Assembly (NCBI RefSeq): GCF_000515415.1
Contig: NZ_KI911783.1
Coordinates: forward strand, 5,629,831-5,693,830
DNA length: 64,000 bases
Origin: Bradyrhizobium sp. WSM1417
Lineage (GTDB): Bacteria; Pseudomonadota; Alphaproteobacteria; Rhizobiales; Xanthobacteraceae
Direction: 5' to 3'
Part shown: positions 1 to 7,985 of the stretch, piece after piece
Numbering within the stretch: the stretch's first letter is position 1
Layout of the letters: each line of letters begins with the position of its first letter
The notes under the pieces: model-generated
Database searches by the model: none
Told to the model about the DNA's origin: nothing
What the model saw: the letters and a program-made list of their open reading frames with translations, nothing else
Program-made: the position numbers and the translations under genes

Positions 1-421
1 GGCCGAGGGCTATCGCAAGCAGCTCCAGACCAACTATGCAATCAAGCTGCCGCCGGACGCGATCACGCCGTTCATCGACGCCCGCTTCAACATCAAGGGC
101 AGCCCTGATTATTCGCGCTGGCTGCGCGCCTTCGTCAGTTCCGGCCAGATGATCTATCGCGAGCCGGTGGCGCACGAGATCGCACTGATCACCGAGCCGA
201 CGCTGTTCATCATGGGCGCCGACGACCACAACGCACCGGGCCGACCGAACGCGCCCGAGGCGCTGCGCGCGAAAATGGGAGAGAACGCCGAGCTTGCGAA
301 GGCACTCGCGGCGAAGATGCCGAATGCGCGGGCCGAGGTGATCCCGGACACCGGCCATCTCGTCTTCCTGGAGGCGCCTGAGAAGTACAAGGAGCTGGTG
401 CTGGGTTTTCTCGGCCGCTAG
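1..421 (+). CDS. alpha/beta hydrolase, C-terminal part
   Basis: The frame is open from base 2 to a TAG at 419-421, so the gene begins before the window. About 139 residues remain. The visible part carries the late elements of the alpha/beta-hydrolase fold: a strand ending in the acid-turn region (LFIMGADDHNAPG) and the catalytic histidine in PDTGHLVFLEAPE, followed by a closing helix. The nucleophile elbow lies outside the window, so substrate and subfamily cannot be told. It is probably a cytosolic esterase or C-C hydrolase type enzyme. No terminator-like hairpin follows the stop. Confidence 0.75.
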   Translation, partial: AEGYRKQLQTNYAIKLPPDAITPFIDARFNIKGSPDYSRWLRAFVSSGQMIYREPVAHEIALITEPTLFIMGADDHNAPGRPNAPEALRAKMGENAELAKALAAKMPNARAEVIPDTGHLVFLEAPEKYKELVLGFLGR

Positions 422-636
422 CGACATTGCTGTCGTCCGGAGCCGCGTGCGGGGAATGTTCATGCCGCATTCAGGTCATGATTGGCAGATTTGGCTCGCG
501 TCGTATCGTCATGTTGCGATTTTAACGTGTCGAATCGTGTCTTTTGATTCATGGTGCGCCGAAAGCGCCAAGCCCTCCTAGAACCTGCCCCAATCCTGCC
601 CCCAAAACCTACCCCAAGGACGAGAAGGAAGACCAA

Positions 637-888
637 ATGAAATACCTGTTTGCCGCCGTGATGCTCGCCAGCGCGGTCGTTGGTTTCAGCGAGGCGGCCA
701 GCGCCGCCGGCGGTTGCGGCCCCGGCTGGTATCGCGGCGCCTATGGCGGCTGCCGCCCGATGCGCGGTCCGGTCGTTGTCCGCCCGGGTCCGATCGTGGT
801 TGCGCCGGCCCCTGTCGTGGTCGTGCCGCGCGCGCGCGTGTGCCCCTACGGCTTCCGCTGGTACGCCGGCCGCTGCCGCCCGTTCTGA
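637..888 (+). CDS. small secreted GCG..CRP-motif protein
   Basis: This 83-residue protein starts at ATG 637, preceded by a good AAGGAAG ribosome site. An upstream in-frame start at 544 would add a proline-rich stretch that masks the signal peptide, so it is rejected. Residues 1-24 form a Sec signal peptide ending in AASA-A. The mature part begins with a GCGPGWYRGAYGGCRP motif, then a valine/proline-rich repeat (VVVRPGPIVVAPAPVVVV), then a second Cys pair (CPYG..CRPF). It resembles the small exported proteins named by NCBI for a GCG_CRPN prefix, which are frequent in Bradyrhizobium. Four mature cysteines suggest two disulfides in the periplasm or outside the cell. Function unknown. A rho-independent terminator follows. 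Confidence 0.72.
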   Translation: MKYLFAAVMLASAVVGFSEAASAAGGCGPGWYRGAYGGCRPMRGPVVVRPGPIVVAPAPVVVVPRARVCPYGFRWYAGRCRPF

Positions 889-913
889 TCTCGTTTTTTT
901 CGCATAGCGAAAC

Positions 914-950
914 GGCCGCGCGGCGAAAGCCTGCGCGGCCATTTTCTTTT
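914..950 (+). terminator. rho-independent terminator of the GCG protein gene
   Basis: A perfect 8-bp GC stem (914-921 with 933-940) with an 11-nt interior is followed by ATTTTCTTTTT. It lies 26 nt after the stop at 888. Confidence 0.8.
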
Positions 951-987
951 TGAGCGCCTGACGTCGCACCGGGATGTTTCGAATCAG

Positions 988-1015
988 AACGGGGACCGTG
1001 ATCGCGGTCCCCGTT
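988..1015. terminator. strong hairpin downstream of the Tat-protein gene
   Basis: A perfect 10-bp inverted repeat AACGGGGACC/GGTCCCCGTT has its arms at 988-997 and 1006-1015. On the minus strand it lies 22 nt past the stop of the 1038-1316 gene and is followed by CTGATTC. There is no long U-tract, so it may terminate inefficiently or stabilise the 3' end. Confidence 0.45.
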
Positions 1016-1037
1016 CAAGCCTCGCTTAGCGCAACGC

Positions 1038-1316
1038 TTACCAATGGCGGCGGTGCCAGCGCCGGCGATGCCAGCCCCGGTGACGGCGGCGCCAACCCCA
1101 ATGACGGTGATGGCCGTGCCAGTGCACCTGCTCCGGCTTCAACTGCGCGGCTTCATCGCTGCTCGTGACTGCGGGATGAGCGTCGGGATTGCCTTGCGGC
1201 TTGCTGGGATCACCGAGCGGCTGCGGCGCCAGCGGCGCGGCCTGTGCGGCGGTCGTGAACGCGGCCGCTCCGGCCGCAACACCGATTGCAACTTTCAAAA
1301 AGTTCCGGCGCTCCAT
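1038..1316 (-). CDS. small Tat-exported His/Arg/Trp-rich protein
   Basis: This 92-residue protein has an N-terminal twin-arginine motif (ERRNFLKVA) followed by an Ala/Gly-rich hydrophobic core and an AQA-A cleavage site near residue 26, so Tat export to the periplasm is predicted. The mature chain is short. A proline-rich linker is followed by a 29-residue tail containing 9 His, 10 Arg and 6 Trp. The His spacing would suit metal binding, but this is inference only. A GAGGAAAG ribosome site lies 7 nt before ATG 1316. It is probably monocistronic, with a strong hairpin downstream. No enzyme domain is seen. Confidence 0.65.
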   Translation of the reverse strand: MERRNFLKVAIGVAAGAAAFTTAAQAAPLAPQPLGDPSKPQGNPDAHPAVTSSDEAAQLKPEQVHWHGHHRHWGWRRRHRGWHRRRWHRRHW

Positions 1317-1382
1317 GACTTCTTTCCTCTTGGATGGTCGTGCCAGTGATGCAGAGGAAGTGTCGCGGTGATGACATGAACC

Positions 1383-1407
1383 GAAGCTGAATCGCGCGTT
1401 CAGCTTC
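1383..1407. terminator. 9-bp inverted repeat after the 1453-1767 gene
   Basis: GAAGCTGAA and TTCAGCTTC pair perfectly across a 7-nt loop. On the minus strand it lies 46 nt beyond the stop of the 1453-1767 gene and 67 nt before the Tat-protein start. There is no T-run, so it could be a weak terminator or an operator. Confidence 0.35.
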
Positions 1408-1452
1408 GTCGCGTAGGTGGCAGGAGAATTCGCAGCGCCGTAGCCCGGTGCT

Positions 1453-1767
1453 CTATTTCCCGAACTCCTGCGCCAGCACCAGCAACTCGCGCGTGCGCGT
1501 CACCTCGGGCCAATCGCGGTTGAAATCAGCCACCAGCTGCGTCAGCGCACCGCCCTTCAGCATGGCCTGCAGCGCAGCCTCGCTCTCGAACTGATACATC
1601 GCCTGATGCAGTGACGGATCGTCGAGGCTCCAGAATCGCCAGGCCTTGCTCACACCGAAGGCCTTCATCGCGTCGGGCAGATGTTCGGTCTCGTACCATC
1701 TGTCGAAGGCGGCGCGCTTGCCGGCATCGGTGACGATGGCGCGGACGACGAAGAAGGCTGACGGCAT
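1453..1767 (-). CDS. small alpha+beta-barrel protein (EthD/ABM-like), unknown function
   Basis: This 104-residue protein starts at ATG 1767, chosen because AGGAGGAAAT sits 5 nt upstream; longer in-frame starts are Arg-rich and lack such a site. The chain begins with a beta strand (MPSAFFVVRAIV) and a helix with the WYETEHLPDAM motif. This pattern resembles dimeric alpha+beta barrel proteins such as EthD, DUF4286 or antibiotic-biosynthesis monooxygenase relatives. No signal peptide and no cofactor motif are seen, so enzyme activity is unproven. The gene is divergent from the glutathione S-transferase at 1895, with 127 bp between them that presumably hold both promoters. Confidence 0.6.
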   Translation of the reverse strand: MPSAFFVVRAIVTDAGKRAAFDRWYETEHLPDAMKAFGVSKAWRFWSLDDPSLHQAMYQFESEAALQAMLKGGALTQLVADFNRDWPEVTRTRELLVLAQEFGK

Positions 1768-1894
1768 CGGATTTCCTCCTGTTGGTTGGGGTGAGACTAG
1801 CCGGTTACGCCGACGACGACAAAAAGAGTTGGCGACCGTGTCGGACCGCGCGCCCCTCGTCCGTCCTATGCGCGAGACAGCACGGAGACGACCT

Positions 1895-2542
1895 ATGGCC
1901 GACCTCACCCTCACCACCTTCGACTGGGTTCCCCCGCCCCCGCGCGGTTTCGTGCGCGACCTTCGGGTGCGCTGGGCGCTCGAAGAGGCCGCATTGCCCT
2001 ATCGCGTCGCGAGCGCGCCGTTCGACGGGCGCGGCGCCGAGCATCTTGCGCACCAGCCGTTCGGGCAGGTGCCGTGGCTGACCGACGGCGATCTCTCGAT
2101 CTTCGAGAGCGGCGCGATCCTGCTGCATCTCGGCGGCCTCAGCGCGAAGCTGATGCCAACAGATCCGCGCGGCCGCAACCAAGCCACGGAATGGCTGTTC
2201 GCCGCGCTCAATTCGGTGGAGATGGCGAGCCTGCCCTGGTCGATGTCGAAGTTCATGGGTCATCCGAGCGATACGGCCGCGTGGAAATTCGTCGACGACT
2301 TCCTCAAACTCCGCCTCAAGCACATGGAGGCGGTGCTGGCCAACCGCGAATGGCTGGCAGGCACGTTCTCCGTCGCCGACATCCTGATGTCGGACGTGCT
2401 GCGCATCGTCGATCAGTTCGATGGGCTCGCGGACAGTCCCGCCTGCCGCGCCTACGTCGCGCGCGCCACCGCCCGCCCGGCCTTCGCCAAGGCCCACGCC
2501 GACCAGATGGCGCATTTCGCTGCGGCGGACGCGACCCGCTGA
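1895..2542 (+). CDS. glutathione S-transferase family protein
   Basis: This 215-residue protein starts at ATG 1895 after a CGGAGACG ribosome site; upstream in-frame starts overlap the divergent gene and are rejected. Residues 1-85 form a thioredoxin-like domain: VPPPPRGFVRDLRVRWALEEAALPYRV, then the cis-proline glutathione-contact motif GQVPWL and the ESGAIL motif (Glu-Ser binding the gamma-glutamyl group). Residues 90-210 are the all-helical domain with the capping-box-like FSVADILMSDVLR. It is a soluble cytosolic enzyme expected to conjugate glutathione to electrophiles or to isomerise a substrate; the actual substrate is not evident. Confidence 0.88.
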   Translation: MADLTLTTFDWVPPPPRGFVRDLRVRWALEEAALPYRVASAPFDGRGAEHLAHQPFGQVPWLTDGDLSIFESGAILLHLGGLSAKLMPTDPRGRNQATEWLFAALNSVEMASLPWSMSKFMGHPSDTAAWKFVDDFLKLRLKHMEAVLANREWLAGTFSVADILMSDVLRIVDQFDGLADSPACRAYVARATARPAFAKAHADQMAHFAAADATR

Positions 2543-2583
2543 CGCAGCGCGGGGTGTGACGTGCCTCACATAATGAATCCGGC

Positions 2584-2607
2584 GATGGCCGTAGGGTCAC
2601 GGCCATC
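2584..2607. repeat. 9-bp inverted repeat between GST and the 50-codon ORF
   Basis: GATGGCCGT and ACGGCCATC are perfect complements separated by 6 nt. It follows the GST stop by 41 nt and precedes the next start by 25 nt. There is no T-run, so it is either a 3' hairpin or a transcription-factor operator. Confidence 0.4.
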
Positions 2608-2632
2608 AAATCAACCCTGCGGAAGGTGACAC

Positions 2633-2785
2633 ATGGCCCGCATCGCATATCTCAGAGACCAGCTTGCCCGCGCCGAACGGCTGGCAAAGGCGATCCTCGA
2701 CCGGCAAACCGCGGAGCAGCTTCAGGCGTTTGCAGCCGAATGCCGCGAGGAGCTGCAGGTTTTGTCGCGCAGGGTTGCGGCGTAA
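2633..2785 (+). CDS. 50-residue alpha-helical protein, unknown
   Basis: An ATG at 2633, preceded 4 nt upstream by GGAAGGTG, opens a 50-codon frame ending in TAA at 2783-2785. The product is one amphipathic helix rich in Ala, Arg, Glu and Leu (MARIAYLRDQLARAERLAKA at the start; ECREELQVLSRRVAA at the end). It has no signal peptide or membrane segment and a single Cys. The strong ribosome site and coding-like composition support a real gene. I recall similar short proteins in Bradyrhizobium genomes but cannot name a family. It is convergent with the membrane protein at 2796-3143, with only 10 bp between stops. Confidence 0.55.
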   Translation: MARIAYLRDQLARAERLAKAILDRQTAEQLQAFAAECREELQVLSRRVAA

Positions 2786-2795
2786 GGCTGCTCGG

Positions 2796-3143
2796 TTACA
2801 CGAGCTTCATCGGCGTGTCGGCGACCACGCGAAGGTCGATGCGGCTGATCAGTTGAGACCGAAGCGCCTCCGCATCGCCGATGGCCTCGTCAGTCTGCCG
2901 CAGCGTACTGACGTTCGAGCCGAGCGAGACGATTCCGCCGAGCACGAGAGCTACCGAGCCGAGCGCGGCGGTCTGCCCCGTCCCGAGCAGACCGAGGATC
3001 GTGATCAGCAACAGTGCAGCCCCGCCGCCGATGGCAATCTTGGATGCCAAAATATACTTCCGGCATCGCTCGGCAGTCTCGGCCAGCGCCGCAATCCGGT
3101 CTTCAATGTCTGAAATCTCGTCGGTCGGATCGTCTTCGGTCAT
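2796..3143 (-). CDS. two-TM membrane protein, unknown
   Basis: This 115-residue protein starts at ATG 3143. Residues 1-30 are acidic and helical (IEDRIAALAETAERCRKYI). Two hydrophobic segments at about 34-53 and 59-77 form a transmembrane hairpin, and residues 78-115 form an amphipathic tail (TDEAIGDAEALRSQLISRIDLR). Both termini are therefore expected on the same side of the inner membrane. No recognised domain is seen. The ribosome site is weak. It is probably transcribed alone, with a palindromic repeat between it and pccB. Confidence 0.6.
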   Translation of the reverse strand: MTEDDPTDEISDIEDRIAALAETAERCRKYILASKIAIGGGAALLLITILGLLGTGQTAALGSVALVLGGIVSLGSNVSTLRQTDEAIGDAEALRSQLISRIDLRVVADTPMKLV

Positions 3144-3183
3144 CGGATTCGGATCGAGGATGCCAAGTCAGAAACAAGATCAG

Positions 3184-3255
3184 TAGCCCGCATGAGCGAA
3201 GCGACATGCGGGAGTCGGATAGAGAACCCGGATATCGCTACGCTCATCCGGGCTA
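3184..3255. repeat. dispersed-type long palindrome
   Basis: Arms at 3184-3204 and 3235-3255 match at 19 of 21 positions as an inverted repeat around a 30-bp centre (outer ends TAGCCCG and CGGGCTA). It lies just after pccB on the minus strand. The wording resembles short palindromes I recall scattered through Bradyrhizobium intergenic regions. Confidence 0.6.
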
Positions 3256-3264
3256 CAAGTCCGC

Positions 3265-4797
3265 TTACAACGGCAAATTGTCGTGCTTCTTCGCCGGCGT
3301 TTCCACTTTCTTGTCCTTCAGCATCGACAGCGCCCGCGCGATGCGCTTGCGGGTCGAGTGCGGCATGATGACGTCGTCGATGTAGCCGCGCTCGGCGGCG
3401 ATGAAGGGGGAGAGGAAGCGGTCTTCGTATTCCTTGGTGCGCGCGGCGATTTTGTCGGGGTCGCCGATGTCGGCCCGGAAGATGATCTCGACCGCGCCCT
3501 TGGCGCCCATCACCGCGATCTGGGCGGTCGGCCAGGCGTAGTTCATGTCGGCGCCGATCTCCTTGGAGGCCATGACGTCGAAGGCGCCGCCATAGGCTTT
3601 TCGGGTGATGATGGTGACCAGCGGCACGGTGCACTGCGAGTACGCAAACAGCAGTTTCGCGCCGTGCTTGATCAGGCCGCCATATTCCTGCGCGGTGCCG
3701 GGCAGGAAGCCCGGCACGTCGACGAAGGTGACGATCGGGATGTTGAAGGCATCGCAGAAACGAACGAAGCGCGCCGCCTTCCGAGAAGCGTCGCTGTCGA
3801 GCACGCCGGCCAGCACCATCGGCTGGTTGGCGACGAAGCCGACCGTGCGGCCCGCGATGCGGCCGAACCCGGTGACGATGTTCTTGGCAAAGGCATCCGC
3901 GATCTCGAAGAAGTCGCCCTCGTCCACGACCTTGAGGATCAGCTCCTTCATGTCGTAGGGCTTGTTCGGATTGTCGGGGATCAACGTGTCGAGCGACATG
4001 TCGACCCGGCCGATGTCGTCAAAGCTCGGCCATTCCGGCACGCCGTCGGTGTTGTTGGATGGCAGGAAGTCGATCAGGCGGCGCATCTGCAACAGCGTCT
4101 CGACGTCGTTCTCGAAGGCGCCGTCGGCGATCGAGGAACGCGTGGCATGCACGGAAGCGCCGCCGAGCTCTTCCGCCGTGACGACCTCGTTGGTGACGGT
4201 CTTCACGACGTCGGGGCCAGTGACAAACATGTAGCTGGTGTTCTTCACCATGAAGATGAAGTCGGTCATCGCAGGCGAATAGACGTCGCCGCCGGCGCAG
4301 GGGCCCATGATGACGGAGATCTGCGGGATCACGCCGGAGGCGAGCACGTTGCGGCGGAACACGTAGGAATAGCCGGCGAGCGCTGCGACGCCTTCCTGGA
4401 TGCGGGCGCCGCCCGCGTCATAGAGGCCGATGATGGGCGCACGCGCCTTCATCGCCATGTCCTGAAGCTTTGTAATTTTCAGCGCGTGCGTTTCCGACAG
4501 CGAGCCGCCGAACACCGTGAAGTCCTTGGCGAAGACAAAGGTCTTGCGGCCATTGACGGTGCCCCAACCGGTGACGACGCCGTCGCCGGGCACCTTGTTC
4601 TTCTCCATGCCGAACTCGGTGGAGCGATGCTCGACGAACATGTCCAATTCCTCGAACGATCCCTTGTCGAGCAAGAGCTCGATGCGCTCGCGCGCGGTCA
4701 GCTTGCCGCGGGCGTGCTGCGCCTCGATGCGCTTCTCGCCGCCACCGAGCTTTGCGCCGGCGCGACGGTCTTCAAGGGCGTCCAGGATATTCTTCAT
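3265..4797 (-). CDS. pccB: acyl-CoA carboxylase beta (carboxyltransferase) subunit, propionyl-CoA type
   Basis: This 510-residue protein has the exact length usual for bacterial PccB. The N-terminal half (about 20-265) has the carboxyltransferase motif [20 protein letters not shown], the acyl-CoA pocket region [23 protein letters not shown] and the [13 protein letters not shown] loop. The C-terminal half (about 285-500) carries the carboxybiotin side: [16 protein letters not shown], then [18 protein letters not shown] and [18 protein letters not shown]. It transfers carboxyl from biotin to propionyl-CoA to give methylmalonyl-CoA, as part of an alpha6-beta6 type cytosolic complex. The biotin-carrier/carboxylase partner is not in the window. 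GGCGGGAGC precedes the start. Other short-chain acyl-CoA substrates are possible. Confidence 0.93.
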   Translation of the reverse strand: MKNILDALEDRRAGAKLGGGEKRIEAQHARGKLTARERIELLLDKGSFEELDMFVEHRSTEFGMEKNKVPGDGVVTGWGTVNGRKTFVFAKDFTVFGGSLSETHALKITKLQDMAMKARAPIIGLYDAGGARIQEGVAALAGYSYVFRRNVLASGVIPQISVIMGPCAGGDVYSPAMTDFIFMVKNTSYMFVTGPDVVKTVTNEVVTAEELGGASVHATRSSIADGAFENDVETLLQMRRLIDFLPSNNTDGVPEWPSFDDIGRVDMSLDTLIPDNPNKPYDMKELILKVVDEGDFFEIADAFAKNIVTGFGRIAGRTVGFVANQPMVLAGVLDSDASRKAARFVRFCDAFNIPIVTFVDVPGFLPGTAQEYGGLIKHGAKLLFAYSQCTVPLVTIITRKAYGGAFDVMASKEIGADMNYAWPTAQIAVMGAKGAVEIIFRADIGDPDKIAARTKEYEDRFLSPFIAAERGYIDDVIMPHSTRKRIARALSMLKDKKVETPAKKHDNLPL

Positions 4798-4946
4798 TTG
4801 CTCCCGCCAGTTCTTAGCCTAAATGCGATTGCCGGGGGTTCTAACACGGCATTTTGCGGGCCGGGAAGCGGCTTTCGGTCCCGCAGGGCTGCCTTGCCGC
4901 AGCGGGAAAGCGCAAGGAATTTCAAAGTTTTGCCTGGGAGACGAGC

Positions 4947-5351
4947 ATGGCCGAAGGAGCGGCCGAGACCGGCGCGGCGACGGGCGGCGTCAACACCCTG
5001 CTGCGGCTGGAGGGCCTGACCCTGTTTGTGGGGATGGTGATGCTCTACTGGGCCTGGGACGGCTCATGGCTGGTGTTCGCACTGCTGTTCTTCGTCCCCG
5101 ATCTCAGCTTCCTGGCATACCTGTCGGACGCCAAACTCGGCGCGATGGTCTACAACGCCGCCCACAGCTACATGGCGCCGGTCGCGCTGCTGACGCTCGG
5201 CTTCGGCCTCGCCTCGCCGCTCACCCTGTCCATCGCCTTGATCTGGCTCGCCCATATCGGTATCGACCGGGCGCTGGGCTATGGCCTGAAATATTCGGCC
5301 GGGTTCGGCTTCACCCATCTCGGCCGGATCGGCCGGCAGAAGGATACCTGA
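4947..5351 (+). CDS. DUF4260 integral membrane protein
   Basis: This 134-residue protein starts at ATG 4947 after GGGAGACGAGC. It has about four hydrophobic segments and the DUF4260 hallmarks: LLRLEGLTLFVG at the front, FFVPDLSFLAYL in the middle, YNAAHSYMAP, and LIWLAHIGIDRALGYGLKY near the end. The conserved His and Asp residues lie at membrane boundaries. Function is unknown for the family. It is divergent from pccB, with 149 bp between starts. Confidence 0.8.
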   Translation: MAEGAAETGAATGGVNTLLRLEGLTLFVGMVMLYWAWDGSWLVFALLFFVPDLSFLAYLSDAKLGAMVYNAAHSYMAPVALLTLGFGLASPLTLSIALIWLAHIGIDRALGYGLKYSAGFGFTHLGRIGRQKDT

Positions 5352-5491
5352 CGCAGTTGCAAATCTGGCCCTGCCCGGTTGACCGGGCGCGGCGATTCAG
5401 GCTTGCTCCAAGCTTGCGATCAGGCGCCGAATGTTGCGTGAGCTCAGTCGGTACGGCGGCGGTCATCATTTCCGGCTGCAAGCATCACCTC

Positions 5492-6085
5492 ATGTCCGCG
5501 ACGGTCGTTCCACTGCCGCCGAACCCATCGTCCGAAACCACCGACTTCCTGCGGCGCATGGCCAGCATGGTGTCGGGGCGGAACGGCGAGATGCTGCTGC
5601 GCGCCGCCGCGCTGATCGAGTCGCTGACGCAACGGGCGATGTCGGCGGAACGCCTCTATCACCGGGAGCACGAAGAGAACACGCGCAACAGCGAGCTGCG
5701 CGAGGCCGGTGAGATGGCGTCCGACGCCATGGTCAAGCAAATCGACGGGCTGCGCAGCCAGCTTGCCGAGGTCACCGCGGCCGCGGCGGCCGAGCGCGCG
5801 GCATTCGATGCCGAGCGCGGCAAGCTGCTCGGCCTGATGCAGCAGGCCGAGAGCCATATCGGCCAGCTCACAAGCGAGCTGGAGACGCTGCACGCCTCGA
5901 TCGACAGCTACAACGAGACCGCCATCTCCGTGCCGATCGAGGTGCTGCGGCTGGCGCGCACCCAGTTCGATTTCCTCTCCGCCGGCTTTGCGCGCAAGGG
6001 CGACGTCATCTCGCAGGCGATGAGCGAAATTGGCGGTTTTGCGATCGACCAGGCGTTGACGGTGAAGAAGGCCGATCCCGCCTGA
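5492..6085 (+). CDS. coiled-coil protein, unknown
   Basis: This 197-residue protein starts at ATG 5492. The upstream frame is open back to 4823 but overlaps the DUF4260 gene and has no coding character, so this start is preferred despite no clear ribosome site. Residues about 45-150 are predicted coiled coil with heptad-like Leu/Ala/Glu spacing (REAGEMASDAMVKQIDGLRS and LGLMQQAESHIGQLTSELET). The ends are short and globular, and the C-terminus has FDFLSAGFARKGDVISQAMS. No signal peptide or membrane segment is present. Function unknown. Confidence 0.6.
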   Translation: MSATVVPLPPNPSSETTDFLRRMASMVSGRNGEMLLRAAALIESLTQRAMSAERLYHREHEENTRNSELREAGEMASDAMVKQIDGLRSQLAEVTAAAAAERAAFDAERGKLLGLMQQAESHIGQLTSELETLHASIDSYNETAISVPIEVLRLARTQFDFLSAGFARKGDVISQAMSEIGGFAIDQALTVKKADPA

Positions 6086-6164
6086 GGCGGGCCGCCGGCT
6101 TGCGTCAATTTGACAGCGCGCAGGCCCGTTGTTCTACTCACTGAAAATCACGGGGGAGGATCCG

Positions 6165-7160
6165 ATGCCGACGGCATTCCGCGTCGCCATGGCGCTCTGC
6201 ATTTCAACGCTGTTCGCCGGCATGGGCGCCAACGCGCAATCGCTTCCCAGGGAAGTCGCTACCCGCGCCGAGATCTACCCGATCCCCTCGCTCACCCTCT
6301 CCGACCAGCAATTCCTCAGCGGCGACGCCGCAGCCGGAAAGCCGGTGACGGTCGCCGGCGAACTGCGCGTGGCGCAAGGCAGCGGAAAACTCCCCGTCGT
6401 GGTGCTGATGCACGGCTCGAGCGGCGTCGGCGCCACGACCGAAGCCTGGGTGCACGCGTTCAACGCCATGGGCATCTCGACCTTCGTGATCGACGGCTTT
6501 ACCGGCCGCGGACTGACGGTGGTGGGGCCGAACCAGGCCCTGCTCGGCCGCCTCAACCTCGTCGTCGACATCTACCGCTCGCTGGAGATCCTCGCCAAAC
6601 ATCCCCGCGTCGATCCTGATCGCATCGTGCTGATGGGCTTTTCACGCGGCGGACAGGCGACGCTCTATGCGAGCCTCAACCGCTTCCACAAGCTCTGGAA
6701 CAAGTCCGGCATCCAGTTCGCCGCCTACATTCCGTTCTACCCCGACTGCTCGACGACCTATCAGAACGACACCGACATCGCCGCGCGCCCAATCCGCATC
6801 TTCCACGGCACGCCCGACGACTACAATCCCGTGAAGAGCTGCAAGGCTTTCGTCGAGCGACTCAAGACGGCCGGCCGCGACGTGGTGCTGACCGAATACC
6901 CCGACAGCGCGCACGGTTTTGACAGTGGGCTGCTCGGCGTCAAGACGGTTGCCGTGTCCACCGGCGCGCAGACGGTGCGCAACTGCCAGATCCGCGAAGG
7001 CGATGGCGGCGTGCTGATGAACGCCGATACGAAAGCGCCGTTCACCTACCAGGATTCTTGCGTCGAGCTCAATCCGCATGTCGGCGGCAATCCAGCGACA
7101 GCCGCCGAGTCGCGCAAGGCCGTGGTGGAGTTTTTGCAAGTGTTGTTCAAGCTGGGTTAG
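6165..7160 (+). CDS. secreted dienelactone-hydrolase-like alpha/beta hydrolase
   Basis: This 331-residue protein starts at ATG 6165, chosen for the GGGGGAGG ribosome site 5 nt upstream and the signal peptide that then begins at residue 1 (cleavage near GANA-QS, residue 24). The fold signature is clear: oxyanion strand VVVLMHGSSGVG, nucleophile elbow GFSRGG with Ser160, acid region GTPDDYNP and catalytic His in DSAHGFD. Mature Cys residues near STTY, KSC, NCQ and DSC could form two disulfides, in keeping with a periplasmic site. Substrate unknown; family members cleave lactones or esters. The N-terminus reads as a Sec signal, not a lipoprotein. A dispersed palindrome follows 17 nt after the stop. 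Confidence 0.82.
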   Translation: MPTAFRVAMALCISTLFAGMGANAQSLPREVATRAEIYPIPSLTLSDQQFLSGDAAAGKPVTVAGELRVAQGSGKLPVVVLMHGSSGVGATTEAWVHAFNAMGISTFVIDGFTGRGLTVVGPNQALLGRLNLVVDIYRSLEILAKHPRVDPDRIVLMGFSRGGQATLYASLNRFHKLWNKSGIQFAAYIPFYPDCSTTYQNDTDIAARPIRIFHGTPDDYNPVKSCKAFVERLKTAGRDVVLTEYPDSAHGFDSGLLGVKTVAVSTGAQTVRNCQIREGDGGVLMNADTKAPFTYQDSCVELNPHVGGNPATAAESRKAVVEFLQVLFKLG

Positions 7161-7177
7161 GCCAGCGCAACATACTC

Positions 7178-7263
7178 CGTCATTGCGAGCGCAGCGAAGC
7201 AATCCAGAATCTTTCCGCCGAGGCAGTCTGGATTGCTTCGTCGCTTCGCTCCTCGCAATGACG
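7178..7263. repeat. dispersed-type long palindrome
   Basis: The element opens with CGTCATTGCGAGCG and closes with CGCAATGACG; internal arms GAAGCAATCCAGA and TCTGGATTGCTTC also pair. It is an 86-bp hairpin-forming repeat between convergent genes. The CGTCATTGCGAGCG..CAATCCAG wording is a type I recall as highly repeated in Bradyrhizobium and Rhodopseudomonas intergenic DNA. Confidence 0.65.
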
Positions 7264-7267
7264 AAGG

Positions 7268-7924
7268 CTACGGCTCGCCTGGCTTGAACGGCTCCTGCTT
7301 GTCCGGCGGCACGGTCTCCTCGGCCATTGCCAGCAGCATCGCGACCATCACGTAATTGCCGGCGACTGCGGTGAGGTCGACAATCTGCTGGTCATTGAAC
7401 ACCTTCTTCGCGCGCGCATAGGTTTCGTCGCCGACCTTCCTGGTCGTGGTGAGTTCGGTGACGAAGTCGTACACGACGGCCTCGTCCTCGGCCATATTCG
7501 CAGGCCGCTTGTTGGCCTTCAGCTCCGCGATGATCTCGGGCGACAGACCCGCCTTCGCCGCGAGCGGCGCATGGGCGTACCACTCGACCTGCGAGCGCCA
7601 TTGCCGCCCGATGATCAGGATCGCGAACTCGTTGAGTTTTGTCGGGACCGAGGTCTCCCAGCGCAGATAGTGGAACAGGTCGAACAGGCGCTGGCCGAGC
7701 ACCGGGCTGCGGATCATCGGATTGTAGGGACCGCCGATGCCGACGCTCGAGACCTTCATGATCTGCTCGCCGAGCGGCTTCTGCTTGGCGTCGAGCTGGT
7801 CCATCGTGAGTTGCGGAAAGCGCGGCTCCCTGCTGGTGGCGGGACCGGCAAACATTGTAGCGGCGAGCCAGCCGCCCGCCGCGGCGAGTGTGAGCGACGA
7901 CAGCCAGAGTGGCGTTGAGTTCAT
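7268..7924 (-). CDS. carboxymuconolactone-decarboxylase-like (AhpD fold) exported protein
   Basis: This 218-residue protein starts at ATG 7924, 5 nt after a GGGAGGA site. Residues 1-30 form a hydrophobic signal or anchor (LWLSSLTLAAAGGWLAATMF). The body is helical with the CMD core LNEFAILIIGRQWRSQVEWYAHAPLA and DQQIVDLTAVAGNYVMVAML. The AhpD-type CxxC redox pair is absent, so peroxidase activity is unlikely. The EWYAHA region matches the non-cysteine branch seen in carboxymuconolactone decarboxylase relatives. The substrate is not known, and the export signal points to the periplasm. Its stop lies 4 bp from the dispersed palindrome. Confidence 0.8.
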   Translation of the reverse strand: MNSTPLWLSSLTLAAAGGWLAATMFAGPATSREPRFPQLTMDQLDAKQKPLGEQIMKVSSVGIGGPYNPMIRSPVLGQRLFDLFHYLRWETSVPTKLNEFAILIIGRQWRSQVEWYAHAPLAAKAGLSPEIIAELKANKRPANMAEDEAVVYDFVTELTTTRKVGDETYARAKKVFNDQQIVDLTAVAGNYVMVAMLLAMAEETVPPDKQEPFKPGEP

Positions 7925-7985
7925 GTTGTCCTCCCGGTTTTTCTTGACCGGGGGATGCTAGTCGAGCAACGCCAGCGTGATAGCG

